A stretch of DNA of 48,185 nucleotides. It comes from an uncultured Ruminococcus sp. GTDB taxonomy: Bacteria > Bacillota > Clostridia > Oscillospirales > Acutalibacteraceae. Positions 28,609 through 38,428 of this stretch are shown here, in pieces (positions within the stretch are counted from its first letter, which is position 1; every line of letters starts with the position of its first letter). The notes below the pieces were generated by a model that made no database searches, was not told where the DNA came from, and was given only the letters and a program-made list of their open reading frames with translations. The stretch is from positions 1 through 48,185 of the forward strand of contig CACWOX010000025.1 of the NCBI GenBank assembly GCA_902762615.1, given 5' to 3'. The position numbers were made by a program, and so were the translations under genes.

Positions 28609-29760
28609 TTGAGAATACTGCATACATCTGACTGGCACCTCGGCAAGATCGTCATGGTGCAGTCGATGCTCGACGACCAGAGGTATTTCATCGAGAATGA
28701 CTTTCTGAACGCGCTTGATCGTTACCAACCCGACGTCATCGTGCTGGCGGGAGATATTTTTGACAGGAGCATAGCGCCGATATCCGCCATCGCCCTCTTT
28801 GAGGAAACGCTCTACAAGGTGGCGGAGAGAGGAATCCCCCTCATTGCGATATCCGGCAATCACGACAGTCCCGAACGCCTGATTCCGGCTGCTAGGCTGC
28901 TTCGCTCATCGGGCATTTACCTTGCCAACTCAATGAGCGATTTTCTTGAACCCATCGACATCACCGCAGCCGACGGCAGCCGCGCGAGGTTTTTCTGCCT
29001 GCCGTATTTCGACATTTCCATGGCAAAGGCTTTCATCGGCAGCGACGAGATAAAAACCGTCAACGACGCGTACGGCGTCATTCTTGATATGGCTTCGGAC
29101 AAACTCTCCGGCGACTGCCCGAATATCCTTGTCACCCACTGCACCGTCACCGGCGCCGTTACCTGTGAGAGCGAAAGCAGCATTTCCGTCGGCGGCGCAC
29201 AGCAGGTGTCGTCCGACCTTTTCAGCGCGTTTGACCTGACCTGTCTCGGACACATTCACTCCCCCCAGAGAGCAGGCGGCAGCGCACAGTACAGCGGTTC
29301 GCCCCTGCGTTATTCCTTTGACAGAAACGAGCGCGACAAGAAAATGCTGCTCTATGACACGTCGGACGGCATGAGCGTCACCGAAATTCCCATCACGCCT
29401 CTGCGCGAGATGAGAACGGTCAGGGGCAGCTTTGACGAGCTGATGAATGTGCCGGACAATTGCTCGCAGGATTACATATATGCCGTTGTGGACGACGATC
29501 ACCTCATCTATGAGCCTATGTCACGGCTGAGAATCAAATATCCCAACCTTCTCAGTCTGGAACAGCTCTATATGACACGCACCCATGAAGATGAAAACAG
29601 CACGCTCAGCATGACAAGAGAAAAAATACGAGCCAATGCCATCACCGACGAGGAAATTGTGATATCATTCCTCGAGAACATCTGCAAGGTCAAGCCCACC
29701 GAGGATGAGATAGCGTTCTTCAACGGGATAAACAAAAGGATAGGAGATGACGGAATTTGA
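28609..29760 (+). CDS. sbcD: Exonuclease subunit SbcD (Mre11-like)
   Basis: A 383-residue metallophosphoesterase, with a TTG start preceded by AAGGAGATG. All five motifs are visible: SDWHLGK, AGDIFDRS, ISGNHDSPERL, VTHCTV and LGHIHSPQ. The C-terminal cap domain ends FFNGINKRIGDDG. With SbcC it forms the SbcCD complex that opens hairpins and trims blocked DNA ends by ATP-dependent nuclease action. Its TGA overlaps the TTG of sbcC by two bases, so translation is coupled. A TATAAT near 28556 is the probable -10. Confidence 0.93.
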   Translation: MRILHTSDWHLGKIVMVQSMLDDQRYFIENDFLNALDRYQPDVIVLAGDIFDRSIAPISAIALFEETLYKVAERGIPLIAISGNHDSPERLIPAARLLRSSGIYLANSMSDFLEPIDITAADGSRARFFCLPYFDISMAKAFIGSDEIKTVNDAYGVILDMASDKLSGDCPNILVTHCTVTGAVTCESESSISVGGAQQVSSDLFSAFDLTCLGHIHSPQRAGGSAQYSGSPLRYSFDRNERDKKMLLYDTSDGMSVTEIPITPLREMRTVRGSFDELMNVPDNCSQDYIYAVVDDDHLIYEPMSRLRIKYPNLLSLEQLYMTRTHEDENSTLSMTREKIRANAITDEEIVISFLENICKVKPTEDEIAFFNGINKRIGDDGI

Positions 29761-32700
29761 AGCCGATATATCTTAAAATGACAGCCTTTGCCTCCTACAA
29801 CGGCACTGCCGAGGTGGATTTTACACAGCTCTACGAAAACGGGATATTCCTCATCACCGGCAAGACCGGCGGCGGCAAGACCACCATACTCGACGCGATC
29901 TGCACCGCTCTTTACGGCAGGGCGACGGGAAGCGTCCGAGGGAAGGAATGGCGGCAGTTCCGAAGCATCAACGCGCCCGACAGCCGCGACACCGAGATCG
30001 AATATATCTTTTCGGTCGCCGGCATAAAATATAAATTCTACCGCCGCTGGCACATGCCCAATTCCAAGAAGGAAGACCGCAAGCTCGACGACAAGGAAAA
30101 CGCCTGCTATCGCCGGACAAGCGACTCTGACGATTGGGAGATCATAGCCACCGGCAGCGCCAAGGCAGTCGAACAAGCCGCGGCAGGCATCATAAAGCTG
30201 ACCCACGAGCAATTTGTCAAGCTGATCATGCTGCCGCAGGGCGAATTCCGTGAGCTTCTCGTCTCCGATGACGAAAGGAAAACCGATATATTCAAAAAAC
30301 TGTTTGACACCGAGCGCTGGGAAACCATCACCGACGCCATCAAAGATGAGGCAAAGAACATCAGCGACCGGTGCAGGGAACAACGGGGAATGCGTCAATT
30401 CGCCCTTGACAGCGCGGCGTGTGAATCTCCCGACGAGCTGGACGAAAAAATCAAAGAGATATCCGGCTTGCTCTCAGAGCTTGCGATAAAAGTCGGGCAA
30501 AATGAAACTGAAACCCGACGCACCGCAGAGGCACTGCAAAAGGGCGAGACGCTCGCCAAGCTCTTTAAGGAGCTTGACATTCAGCAAGCCGAACTTAAAA
30601 GACTGGAAGCCGATACGGCAAGGTATTCCGAACTGAGGCAAAAGCTGGCGCAGAGCCGCCGGCTTCGCGGAGCGCTCTCGGAATACAGCATGATGAACGC
30701 GGCGGATCTTGAAGCCTCACGCGCTTCCGCTTCCGTCAAAAAGGCAGCTGATGACAAAGCAAAAGCCGACCGCGCATTGAACGCCGCCAAAGAGAATTAC
30801 GCCCATCTCCCCGAGCTTGAAAAGAACAGGGACAGCCTGAACGCAGTCATAGCCGGTCTGACAGAGCTTGCCAAAAGCCGCGCGGCTCACATGCAGGCGG
30901 CTGCCGACCTGAAAAGGCACTCCGACGACCTCAAAGCGCATCAGGATACGCTAACGGCGCTTGAAAACGAAAAAAAGACCATTGAAGACAATATAAGGAA
31001 GGGAAACGAATACCTCGTAAAGTGCATGGAGGCGTCCAAAGCGCTGCCAGCCGCCGCAGAGAAATGCGCCGACCTTCAGAACGCATTGACAATCGCCAAA
31101 GAGCATGAGGAAAAAGCAGCCCATCTTTCCGATTTGGAAAGGAATCTGTCAAACGCCGACGTTCAGTTAAAGCAGAAGGAGGCAGAGCTGTTATCCCAGC
31201 AGAAATCAGTCGAGGCGATGGAGCATGCCATCCGCTGCGACAAGGCGTATTCGCTGGCGTCTGACCTCGCGGAAGGCGTTCCCTGTCCGGTGTGCGGCTC
31301 GACGCATCATCCAAGCATTGCCCAGCCTGCCGCCTCCACGCCCACGGCACAGCAGCTCGAAATCTGCAAAGGGCTTGCCGACAAAGCCGCAAAGGAGCTT
31401 GCCACCTTGCGGGCACAACATTCCGCACTCACCGCCAAGCAGGAAATGCTCACACGTGACATTGCGGCAATAGCGCAGAAGGCGGACGGCGCCGAGATAA
31501 GAAGCTCACGCGTACTTCAGGCGGAATTTGAAGCTGCCAAAGCCGAGAGGGACAGACTGAAAAAGCTCGCCGACAATGTCATTCCGTCACAGAAAAAAAT
31601 CGAATATTACAGCCATCATCTGAATGACAAAAGCGCCGACATCAGAAATGCCGAAACCCACATCAACAACCTCACCCTTCAGATATCCTCGGACAGGCAG
31701 ACGCTCACCTCACTGGACGAACGACTGCAATCACACGGCATAGCAGGCTTTGATGAGCTGGATAGCAGACTGAGGCAGGCAAACGCACGTTTTAACCGTA
31801 CCCAAGCCGAAATCAAAAGTCTGACCGATATCTTCCACCAATCCAAAAACGCTGCCGACAGCAGCGCGGCACTTCTCGCCAGCGCACAGGAGAGCCTTGT
31901 CCGTGCCAATTCCGCGTGCCGGACCCGCAGGGCTGAATTTGCCGCGAAATGCGCACAGCTCGGCTTACCGGAGGAAAGCGACTTCAAGGGCGGCATTCTC
32001 GACGACCGCAGCGAAGGAAATATCGACCTGACTCTGAAGGAATACGAAGAAAAGCTTGCCTTTGCACGCAAGAGGATCGGAGAGCTGTCCGGCGAAACCG
32101 AGGGCATGTCCCGCCCTGATACGGCAGCCCTTGAAAACGCCCACAGGCAGACGCTCGAGGAGGGCCGCACCCTCTCGCGGCAGAAGGGCGAATTGGAATC
32201 CAAGCTAAAGTCGCTTGATAATTGCCGCAGAACCGTCACGGAGACGGACATTGCTCTGAAAACGCTCGAACAGCAGTACAGCACCGCACAGCGCATGAGC
32301 CATCTGCTCTCCAACAAGAACATCGCCAAAATGTCCATTCACAGGTACGTAATAGGCTTGAAGATGGATCATGTCATCACCCAGGCAAATGAATACCTCA
32401 AAAAACTCACCAGAGGACAGTACTCCATGAGACGAATTGCTGGCGGCGCTGACAAAATCAATCACGCACTTGACATTGAGATACTCGACGCCTGCACCGG
32501 CGGCGTGCGTGCCGTTTCGACCCTGTCGGGCGGAGAGCTGTTTCTCGCCTCGCTTTCGCTTGCCTTCGGGCTTTCCGAAACGGTGCAGAGCTTCGCGGGC
32601 GGCATACACCTTGACTCCCTGTTTATAGATGAGGGCTTCGGTTCGCTCGACAGCGAGACGCTTGACACTGCTATGGAGGCGATCACCCGCGTGCGTGAGA

Positions 32701-32807
32701 ACCGGCTTCTGGGCATTATCTCGCACGTTTCCGAATTGCAGGAGCGTATTCCCTGCGGCATCGAAGTCATTAAGAACCGCGACGGTTCATCGCTCAGAAT
32801 CAGGTAA
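29757..32807 (+). CDS. sbcC: Exonuclease subunit SbcC (Rad50-like ATPase)
   Basis: A 1016-residue ABC-type ATPase with TTG start. The N-terminus has LKMTAFASYNGTAEVDF and Walker A TGKTGGGKTT. Long coiled coils run from about residue 190 to 850. The zinc hook CPVC is at residues 510-513 (VPCPVCGSTHHP). The C-terminus has the signature LSGGELFLASLSLAF and Walker B LFIDEGFGSLD with the D-loop. Length and layout are normal for the family. It works with the coupled sbcD product at DNA ends and palindromes. A terminator follows at 32861. Confidence 0.93.
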   Translation: MKPIYLKMTAFASYNGTAEVDFTQLYENGIFLITGKTGGGKTTILDAICTALYGRATGSVRGKEWRQFRSINAPDSRDTEIEYIFSVAGIKYKFYRRWHMPNSKKEDRKLDDKENACYRRTSDSDDWEIIATGSAKAVEQAAAGIIKLTHEQFVKLIMLPQGEFRELLVSDDERKTDIFKKLFDTERWETITDAIKDEAKNISDRCREQRGMRQFALDSAACESPDELDEKIKEISGLLSELAIKVGQNETETRRTAEALQKGETLAKLFKELDIQQAELKRLEADTARYSELRQKLAQSRRLRGALSEYSMMNAADLEASRASASVKKAADDKAKADRALNAAKENYAHLPELEKNRDSLNAVIAGLTELAKSRAAHMQAAADLKRHSDDLKAHQDTLTALENEKKTIEDNIRKGNEYLVKCMEASKALPAAAEKCADLQNALTIAKEHEEKAAHLSDLERNLSNADVQLKQKEAELLSQQKSVEAMEHAIRCDKAYSLASDLAEGVPCPVCGSTHHPSIAQPAASTPTAQQLEICKGLADKAAKELATLRAQHSALTAKQEMLTRDIAAIAQKADGAEIRSSRVLQAEFEAAKAERDRLKKLADNVIPSQKKIEYYSHHLNDKSADIRNAETHINNLTLQISSDRQTLTSLDERLQSHGIAGFDELDSRLRQANARFNRTQAEIKSLTDIFHQSKNAADSSAALLASAQESLVRANSACRTRRAEFAAKCAQLGLPEESDFKGGILDDRSEGNIDLTLKEYEEKLAFARKRIGELSGETEGMSRPDTAALENAHRQTLEEGRTLSRQKGELESKLKSLDNCRRTVTETDIALKTLEQQYSTAQRMSHLLSNKNIAKMSIHRYVIGLKMDHVITQANEYLKKLTRGQYSMRRIAGGADKINHALDIEILDACTGGVRAVSTLSGGELFLASLSLAFGLSETVQSFAGGIHLDSLFIDEGFGSLDSETLDTAMEAITRVRENRLLGIISHVSELQERIPCGIEVIKNRDGSSLRIR

Positions 32808-32860
32808 AGCAACGCAGACAAGCTCTCCCCCTTCAGCTACACACTTCAACCTGACGAAAT

Positions 32861-32915
32861 ATCGGGCATAAGGCTCCGCTTGCTTTGAGCGACCTTCTGC
32901 CCGATTTTTTTTATT
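32861..32915 (+). terminator. Terminator of sbcDC
   Basis: ATCGGGCA (32861-32868) pairs with TGCCCGAT (32898-32905), with inner AAGG/CCTT and GCTC/GAGC pairs, followed by eight T. From here to 33130 the sequence is A/T-rich and I see nothing else. Confidence 0.85.
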
Positions 32916-33133
32916 CTTTCCTAAAGATGGATTTGATTATTGTGCAAAACACCGATTCTTTTGTTTGTTGTTACCAGTTATCGGGTTGAATATCTATACA
33001 ATCGTCTGATTTTTTATAAATCGGAAATAAAAATATTTTTAAAAGAAGAAATAGATTGACAATATAATCCAAAAAGCAAAATTTAGATTCCAACAGTCTT
33101 GTGATATACCAACAATAGTTTTGACACATTTTA

Positions 33134-33162
33134 TTGATTTTTTGTAACTTTTATGTTATAAT
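33134..33162 (+). promoter_or_regulatory. Promoter of the secreted Ig-repeat hydrolase
   Basis: TTGATT (33134-33139), 17 bases, TATAAT (33157-33162). The ATG/TTG region is 200 bases downstream, so the mRNA has a long leader. Confidence 0.55.
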
Positions 33163-33220
33163 ATCATTCGTCAGTCACCACAAAAATTCAACATTATTTG
33201 TTCCCTGGATTCTCGAAAAC

Positions 33221-33281
33221 GTGACGATAATATCATAGGAAATCCCATAAAATAGGGATTTCGAGCTGCTTTTATCGTCAC
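33221..33281 (+). promoter_or_regulatory. Two-level hairpin in the long 5' leader
   Basis: GTGACGATAA (33221-33230) pairs perfectly with TTATCGTCAC (33272-33281). Inside it, GAAATCCC (33239-33246) pairs with GGGATTTC (33255-33262). A small GGCTGGCAGCC hairpin follows near 33311. It has no match to c-di-AMP or c-di-GMP riboswitch signatures that I know. It may stabilise or regulate the mRNA. Confidence 0.45.
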
Positions 33282-33369
33282 GCATTTAGAATAGATAGTT
33301 GTGAAGGTCGGCTGGCAGCCTAAAAATTCGGATAGCAATGGCATTTCACAAGAAAGCGAGGGAAGAAAT

Positions 33370-35547
33370 TTGGTAAAAAAACGTATTGTCTTGATCGGAC
33401 TGCTCTCTGCTCTGATGGCGGTGATGATTCCCTGTACGTCGGTCGGCAGGGTGGTACATGCCGAATCGCTGGGTCTGAAAGCCTGTACGGGGAGCTTCTC
33501 TACGGCACAGGCGACAAACAGCGACCAGATCAAAAAGGTCGAAGAGCTTTCCAAAAAGGAAACCACAGGCGACATGTCCGCAAAAATGCACCAGCTTCTT
33601 TTTACGTCGACCTACAGACCAGCCGAAACAGGCGGGAAGGACTGGATCAAGGGCAACAGCGGGGACCCCATCACCTCCGTCTATGACGAGGGACTTGGAA
33701 TGACCGTATCGTGGGGCTGGAGATCATGGGGATGCTTTTCCTACGCCTGCTTTGTCTCACAATATGTCAGAGGCACCATAGGTTCAGGCTCGATCGTTTC
33801 CATCGGTTATGAATCCGTTCCGACCGCAGCCGAGATAAAGTCCTTTATAGAAAAATATGCAGACCCGGGCGAACAAATACGTTATTATTACAAATCTTCC
33901 TACGGATACTCCAGCGTACATTCTGTGGCATATCTGGCAAGCGACAGCAACGGCTTTTACTTTCTGAGCGAATCGGGAGACGGACTCAAGGTGAGCGTGC
34001 TTTACTGCACATACAGCTATTTGCAGAGCGTTCTGAGGGTCTGCCCGAACGACAGCACTCTGAAAATCTACGATACCAACGGCAGCAGCAGCGGAAGTGC
34101 AACCCCATCCATTAATTTAAGCGCATCCAACGCCGCCTCCACAGTGACTGCCAAGCCCACGCCCCGTTACACCCCCGACACTTCGGAATACAAGGTGTCC
34201 TTCAGCCGCGAACTTGTTTCGAGAGACTGGATTGCCGTAATGTACGGCAGCGACGTCAGATACATGCAGGCGTGCCTTTACTACCTCGGATACAGCGTTG
34301 ATATCGACGGCATGTACGGCAAGTGGACGGCGGCGGTTGTCAGACAGTTCCAGTCCCATTACGGACTGAGCGCCGACGGAGATATAGGAAGATCCACATG
34401 GCCCGCTATCGAAAAGGCGGTCACCGCCAATCCCTCTCCCGTCTCACAGCCCGAAATCACCACCCAGCCCAAAGACGTCATTGCCGTTGCTGACAGCGAT
34501 GTCACATTCCGCGTCGCCGCCAAAGGCTCCGGACTCAAATACCAGTGGTACTACAGGAAAAAAGGGCAGACCGACTGGACGCTCTGGAAGGGGCATACCA
34601 CCGCCTCCACCACCGCGACATCCAATTCCTCTTGGGACGGAATGCAGGTTCGCTGCCTTGTGAGCAACAGCTCCGGCAAGCAGGTCTATTCCAAGGCTGC
34701 GGTTATTACGATAGCCAAGCCGCTGAAAATCACCTCCCAGCCGCAGAGCAAGACCATTGCCTCCGGCGAAAGCATCACCCTTTCGGTCAAGGCGCAGGGG
34801 ACAGGCTTGAGCTACCAGTGGTATTTCAAAAAGAAGGGCGACAGCTCGTGGAGCGTGTGGAATACGAGAACACACGCCAGCGAAACCGTCGCCCCCAATG
34901 CCAAATGGAACGGCATTCAGCTCTATTGCAAGGTCAGGGATTACTCCGGCAAGACGCTCAATTCCACCGCCGCCACTGTCACATTTACATCGCCTGCCAT
35001 TGCAATTACGGCACAGCCCCAGAACAGGACGGTCAGCCTCGGACAAAGCCTCACCCTCTCGGTCAAGGCACAGGGGAAAAATCTGAGCTACCAGTGGTAT
35101 TTCAAAAAGAAGGGCGACAGCTCGTGGAGTCTGTGGAAAACAAGGACACACGCCAGCGAAACCGTCACCCCCAATGCCACATGGAACGGCATTCAGCTCT
35201 ATTGCAAGGTCAGGGATTCGTCGGGCAACACCGTCAATTCCGCCGCCGCAACGATAACCGTAACGCCTCCCGCCATCACGATAACCTCGCAGCCCCGCGG
35301 CAAGGCAATTAACCTCGGTGAAAGCCTCACCCTTTCAGTGAAGGCGCAGGGAAAGAGCCTGAGCTACCAGTGGTATTACAAAAAGAGAGGCGCTTCCGGC
35401 TGGAGCATTTGGAACGGTCACACTCACGCCTCCGAGAGCGTGACGCCCAATGAGACATGGGACGGCATTCAGCTCTACTGCCGCGTAAAGGATTCCTCCG
35501 GCAATGTCGTAAAATCCGACGTCGCCGTTGTGGTGGTCAATTCATAA
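33370..35547 (+). CDS. Secreted cell-wall hydrolase-like protein with PG-binding and Ig-like repeats
   Basis: A 725-residue exported protein from TTG 33370 (GAGGGAAG upstream). An earlier in-frame GTG at 33301 would place 23 polar residues before the signal peptide. The signal is KKRIVLIGLLSALMAVMIPC. Residues about 65-235 look like a papain-type amidase/peptidase: WGCFSYACFVSQY offers the Cys, VHSVAYL the His. Residues about 295-352 are a PG_binding_1 unit (YMQACLYYLGYSVDIDGMYG). Four Ig-like repeats of about 85-90 residues follow, each with QPxx, YQWYxKKxG and a WDGMQVRC or WNGIQLYC strand. It is related through these repeats to the protein at 38760-40619, on the other side of alaS. Confidence 0.75.
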   Translation: MVKKRIVLIGLLSALMAVMIPCTSVGRVVHAESLGLKACTGSFSTAQATNSDQIKKVEELSKKETTGDMSAKMHQLLFTSTYRPAETGGKDWIKGNSGDPITSVYDEGLGMTVSWGWRSWGCFSYACFVSQYVRGTIGSGSIVSIGYESVPTAAEIKSFIEKYADPGEQIRYYYKSSYGYSSVHSVAYLASDSNGFYFLSESGDGLKVSVLYCTYSYLQSVLRVCPNDSTLKIYDTNGSSSGSATPSINLSASNAASTVTAKPTPRYTPDTSEYKVSFSRELVSRDWIAVMYGSDVRYMQACLYYLGYSVDIDGMYGKWTAAVVRQFQSHYGLSADGDIGRSTWPAIEKAVTANPSPVSQPEITTQPKDVIAVADSDVTFRVAAKGSGLKYQWYYRKKGQTDWTLWKGHTTASTTATSNSSWDGMQVRCLVSNSSGKQVYSKAAVITIAKPLKITSQPQSKTIASGESITLSVKAQGTGLSYQWYFKKKGDSSWSVWNTRTHASETVAPNAKWNGIQLYCKVRDYSGKTLNSTAATVTFTSPAIAITAQPQNRTVSLGQSLTLSVKAQGKNLSYQWYFKKKGDSSWSLWKTRTHASETVTPNATWNGIQLYCKVRDSSGNTVNSAAATITVTPPAITITSQPRGKAINLGESLTLSVKAQGKSLSYQWYYKKRGASGWSIWNGHTHASESVTPNETWDGIQLYCRVKDSSGNVVKSDVAVVVVNS

Positions 35548-35606
35548 AGCCGCAGCGCCGACCTCCTGCTTCATTCCAAAAGCATCTGTTATATCTTGAA
35601 ATAAAG

Positions 35607-35645
35607 AAAGCGCGTGCCGTCACTCCATGTGATAACACGCGCTTT
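35607..35645 (+). terminator. Terminator-like hairpin after the Ig-repeat gene
   Basis: AAAGCGCGTG (35607-35616) pairs with CACGCGCTTT (35636-35645). The T-tract is weak (TTTGTCTATATT), and the stem also serves the convergent alaS side. Confidence 0.65.
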
Positions 35646-35707
35646 GTCTATATTATAGACGCAAAATCATATCATATCATTATTTGAAAGAAAAGCTGTG
35701 GGTATAT

Positions 35708-35735
35708 AAAACATAAAACATAAAACATAAAACAT
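35708..35735. repeat. Four tandem copies of a 7-bp unit touching the alaS stop
   Basis: AAAACAT is repeated four times without error, and its last base is the first base of the alaS stop codon complement. It is one of several short tandem repeats placed at gene ends in this window. Confidence 0.85.
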
Positions 35736-38368
35736 TACTTCACAAACTCCGCAACGATCTCTTCCGCCTTGGCAAGAGCCTCGTCCAGCTTGGAGAGATC
35801 CTTCGCGCCTGCCATCGCGTTGTCCGGCTTGCCGCCGCCGTTGCCGCCTGTCACCTGAGCGACTGCCTTGACGATCTTGCCGGCATTGGCTCCCTTGGCG
35901 AGCGCCTCCTTGCCGACCGCAACAAATATGGTACCCTTCTCGCCGTTGACCGACGCGAACACCGCAACGCTGTCGGCGCACTTGTCACGCACCTTGTCGC
36001 CCATTGTGCGCAGCTCGTCCGGCTTCACGCCATCGAATTTTTTGATGACCAGCTTGGTATCGCCTACACAAGCGGCGTTCTCCACCAGCGAATCCACCTC
36101 AATGGAAGCCAGCTTGGAGGAAAGCTGCTCGATTTGTCTGTCCTTCTCCTTCAGCTCGGCGGTCATGGCAGCGCCCTTGCGCACCAGCTCGGCGGGATTG
36201 CTCAGCTTCATCGCCGCCGCCGCGTCGCTGATGGTGGCAAGCGCTTCATTGAGCATGGTGAGAACATTCGCGCCCGTAACGGCTTCGATTCTTCTCACGC
36301 CGGCAGCGACGGAGGATTCGGATTTAATCTTGAAAAGACCAAGCTTGGCGGTATTGTCCACATGCGTGCCGCCGCAGAATTCAATGGAGAAGTCGTCCGC
36401 CGTGCGCACAACGCGAACCACATCGCCGTATTTTTCACCGAACAAAGCCATTGCGCCCAATTGCTTGGCTTCCTCGATGGGCATTTCGACATTGATGACT
36501 TCCACAGCGCTGAGGATTTCGGCATTGACGAGGGCTTCGACCTGCGCAAGCTCTTCGGCTGTCAGCGCCGAGAAGTGGGTGAAGTCGAATCGCACCGCGC
36601 GGCTGTCGACGAGCTGACCCGCCTGCTCGACATGGGTGCCGAGTGTCTTGCGAAGCGCCGCCTGCAAAAGGTGCGCCGCCGTGTGGTTGCGGCGTGTTGC
36701 CATTCTGGTGGCAAAGTCGTAAGCGACCTTTACGGTGTCGCCGACATTCAGCTGCCCCTCCGTCACCTTGCAGGTGTGCAGGAACACGCCGGAATTGTTT
36801 TTCGTTGTATTCTCAACGGCAAGGACAGCGTTTTCGCCGGAAACACTTCCTGTATCGCCCACCTGACCGCCGCTTTCGGCATAGCATACCGTGCGGTCGA
36901 GCACAACGATGGCTTCTTCGCCCTCGGACGCGCTGTCGGTGAGTTCGCCGCCCGAAACGATGGCAACGACCTTGGCTTCACATTCGCTCTCGGTGTAGCC
37001 GAGGAACTGCGTTGCCTCCATATCCTTGAAGAGATCGGCGTCCCCCTTCCACGCTTCGGTGGTGGCGTGAACGCCTGCCATCTTGGTCTTGAGGCGGTAA
37101 TCGTCGTATATCCTGCGGAAGTCCTCCACATCGACCTTCATGCCCTTGTCGGCAAGGATCTCCACCGTCAGGTCAATCGGGAATCCGTAGGTGTCCTGCA
37201 ATTTGAATGCCGCTTCGCCGCTGAGAGTATCGCCGTCGTGGTCGGCTACGAAGTCCTCGAGAATCTTCATGCCCTGATCTATGGTCTTGGCGAAGTTGGC
37301 TTCCTCGGTGGCGATGACGTTGTGTATAAAGTCGCGCTTGTCCTTGAGTTCGGGATAGGCGCTCTCGTTTTCGTGAATCACGGTGTCGCAGACCTCGGTG
37401 AGGAACATTCTGTCTATGCCGAGCAATCTGCCGTGACGCGCCGCACGGCGGAGCAGACGGCGCAGGACATAACCGCGTCCGTTGTTGGAGGGCATGACGC
37501 CGTCGCCGATCATGAAGGTGGTGGAGCGGATATGGTCGGTGATCACGCGGAGGGAAATGTCAGTCTTGGGGTCGTCGCCGTACTTCACGCCGGCGATCTC
37601 GCTGATGTGCTTCATGATATTCTGCACGGTGTCGACAAGGAAGAGATTGTCCACGCCCTGCACCACGCAGGCGAGACGTTCCAGACCCATGCCGGTGTCG
37701 ATATTGGGGTGATCGAGGGGGGTGTAGGTTCCCTTGCCGTCGGAATCGAACTGGGTAAAGACGTTGTTCCAGATTTCCACGTATCTGTCGCAGTCGCAGC
37801 CCACGCCGCAGGTGGGCTTGCCGCAGCCGTATTCCTCGCCGCGGTCAAAGTATATCTCGGAGCAGGGACCGCAGGGACCTTCGCCGTGCTCCCAGAAGTT
37901 GTCCTCCTTGCCGAGGCGGACGATTCTGTCGGGCGAAACGCCGACTTCCTTTGTCCAGATATCGAATGCCTCGTCGTCGTCCTCATAAATGGAGACCCAC
38001 AGGCGGTCTACGTCCATTTCGAGCGTCTTGGTGAGGAATTCCCATGCCCATGAGGTCGCCTCATGCTTGAAGTAATCGCCGAAGGAGAAATTGCCCAGCA
38101 TTTCAAAGAATGTGCCGTGACGGGCGGTGATGCCGACGCGCTCGATGTCGGGGGTGCGTATGCACTTCTGGCAGGTGGTGACGCGCTTGCGGGGAGGTGT
38201 GATCTCGCCGGTAAAGTACTTCTTCATGGGTGCCATGCCGGAGTTGATCAGCAGCAGGCTGTTGTCGTTCTTGGGAATGAGCGAAAAGCTCGGGAGACGA
38301 AGATGCCCCTTGCTCTCGAAAAAGGAGAGATATTTTTCTCTCAGCTGGTTAAGTCCTGTCCATTCCAT
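35735..38368 (-). CDS. alaS: Alanyl-tRNA synthetase
   Basis: An 877-residue class II synthetase that charges tRNA-Ala. The start at 38368 gives the usual MEWTGLNQLREKYLSFFESK N-terminus, with AAAGGAAGA ten bases upstream. Catalytic core residues 1-440 include GMAPMKKYF, TCQKCIRTPDIERVG and TGMGLERLACV. The editing domain has HTAAHLLQAALRK and FCGGTHVDNT for the zinc site. The C-terminal DHHA1/C-Ala region has QVTGGNGGGKPDNAMAG. Length is normal. The gene is controlled by a T-box leader and is flanked on both sides by Ig-repeat secreted-protein genes, which are not functionally related to it. Confidence 0.97.
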   Translation of the reverse strand: MEWTGLNQLREKYLSFFESKGHLRLPSFSLIPKNDNSLLLINSGMAPMKKYFTGEITPPRKRVTTCQKCIRTPDIERVGITARHGTFFEMLGNFSFGDYFKHEATSWAWEFLTKTLEMDVDRLWVSIYEDDDEAFDIWTKEVGVSPDRIVRLGKEDNFWEHGEGPCGPCSEIYFDRGEEYGCGKPTCGVGCDCDRYVEIWNNVFTQFDSDGKGTYTPLDHPNIDTGMGLERLACVVQGVDNLFLVDTVQNIMKHISEIAGVKYGDDPKTDISLRVITDHIRSTTFMIGDGVMPSNNGRGYVLRRLLRRAARHGRLLGIDRMFLTEVCDTVIHENESAYPELKDKRDFIHNVIATEEANFAKTIDQGMKILEDFVADHDGDTLSGEAAFKLQDTYGFPIDLTVEILADKGMKVDVEDFRRIYDDYRLKTKMAGVHATTEAWKGDADLFKDMEATQFLGYTESECEAKVVAIVSGGELTDSASEGEEAIVVLDRTVCYAESGGQVGDTGSVSGENAVLAVENTTKNNSGVFLHTCKVTEGQLNVGDTVKVAYDFATRMATRRNHTAAHLLQAALRKTLGTHVEQAGQLVDSRAVRFDFTHFSALTAEELAQVEALVNAEILSAVEVINVEMPIEEAKQLGAMALFGEKYGDVVRVVRTADDFSIEFCGGTHVDNTAKLGLFKIKSESSVAAGVRRIEAVTGANVLTMLNEALATISDAAAAMKLSNPAELVRKGAAMTAELKEKDRQIEQLSSKLASIEVDSLVENAACVGDTKLVIKKFDGVKPDELRTMGDKVRDKCADSVAVFASVNGEKGTIFVAVGKEALAKGANAGKIVKAVAQVTGGNGGGKPDNAMAGAKDLSKLDEALAKAEEIVAEFVK

Positions 38369-38428
38369 TATGTTTTCGTCTTCCTTTCTTTGTGTTGGAT
38401 TTAGCAAAATGAAGTTTTTGAGCAATAC

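Noticed and set aside
33170-33369. c-di-AMP (ydaO) or c-di-GMP riboswitch before the hydrolase gene
   Set aside because: The expected conserved core sequences of either class are not present. Only unassigned hairpins are seen.
36134-38053. Long plus-strand open frame of 639 codons
   Set aside because: It is the antisense shadow of alaS, whose motifs and length are complete. It has no ribosome site and a composition unlike a protein.
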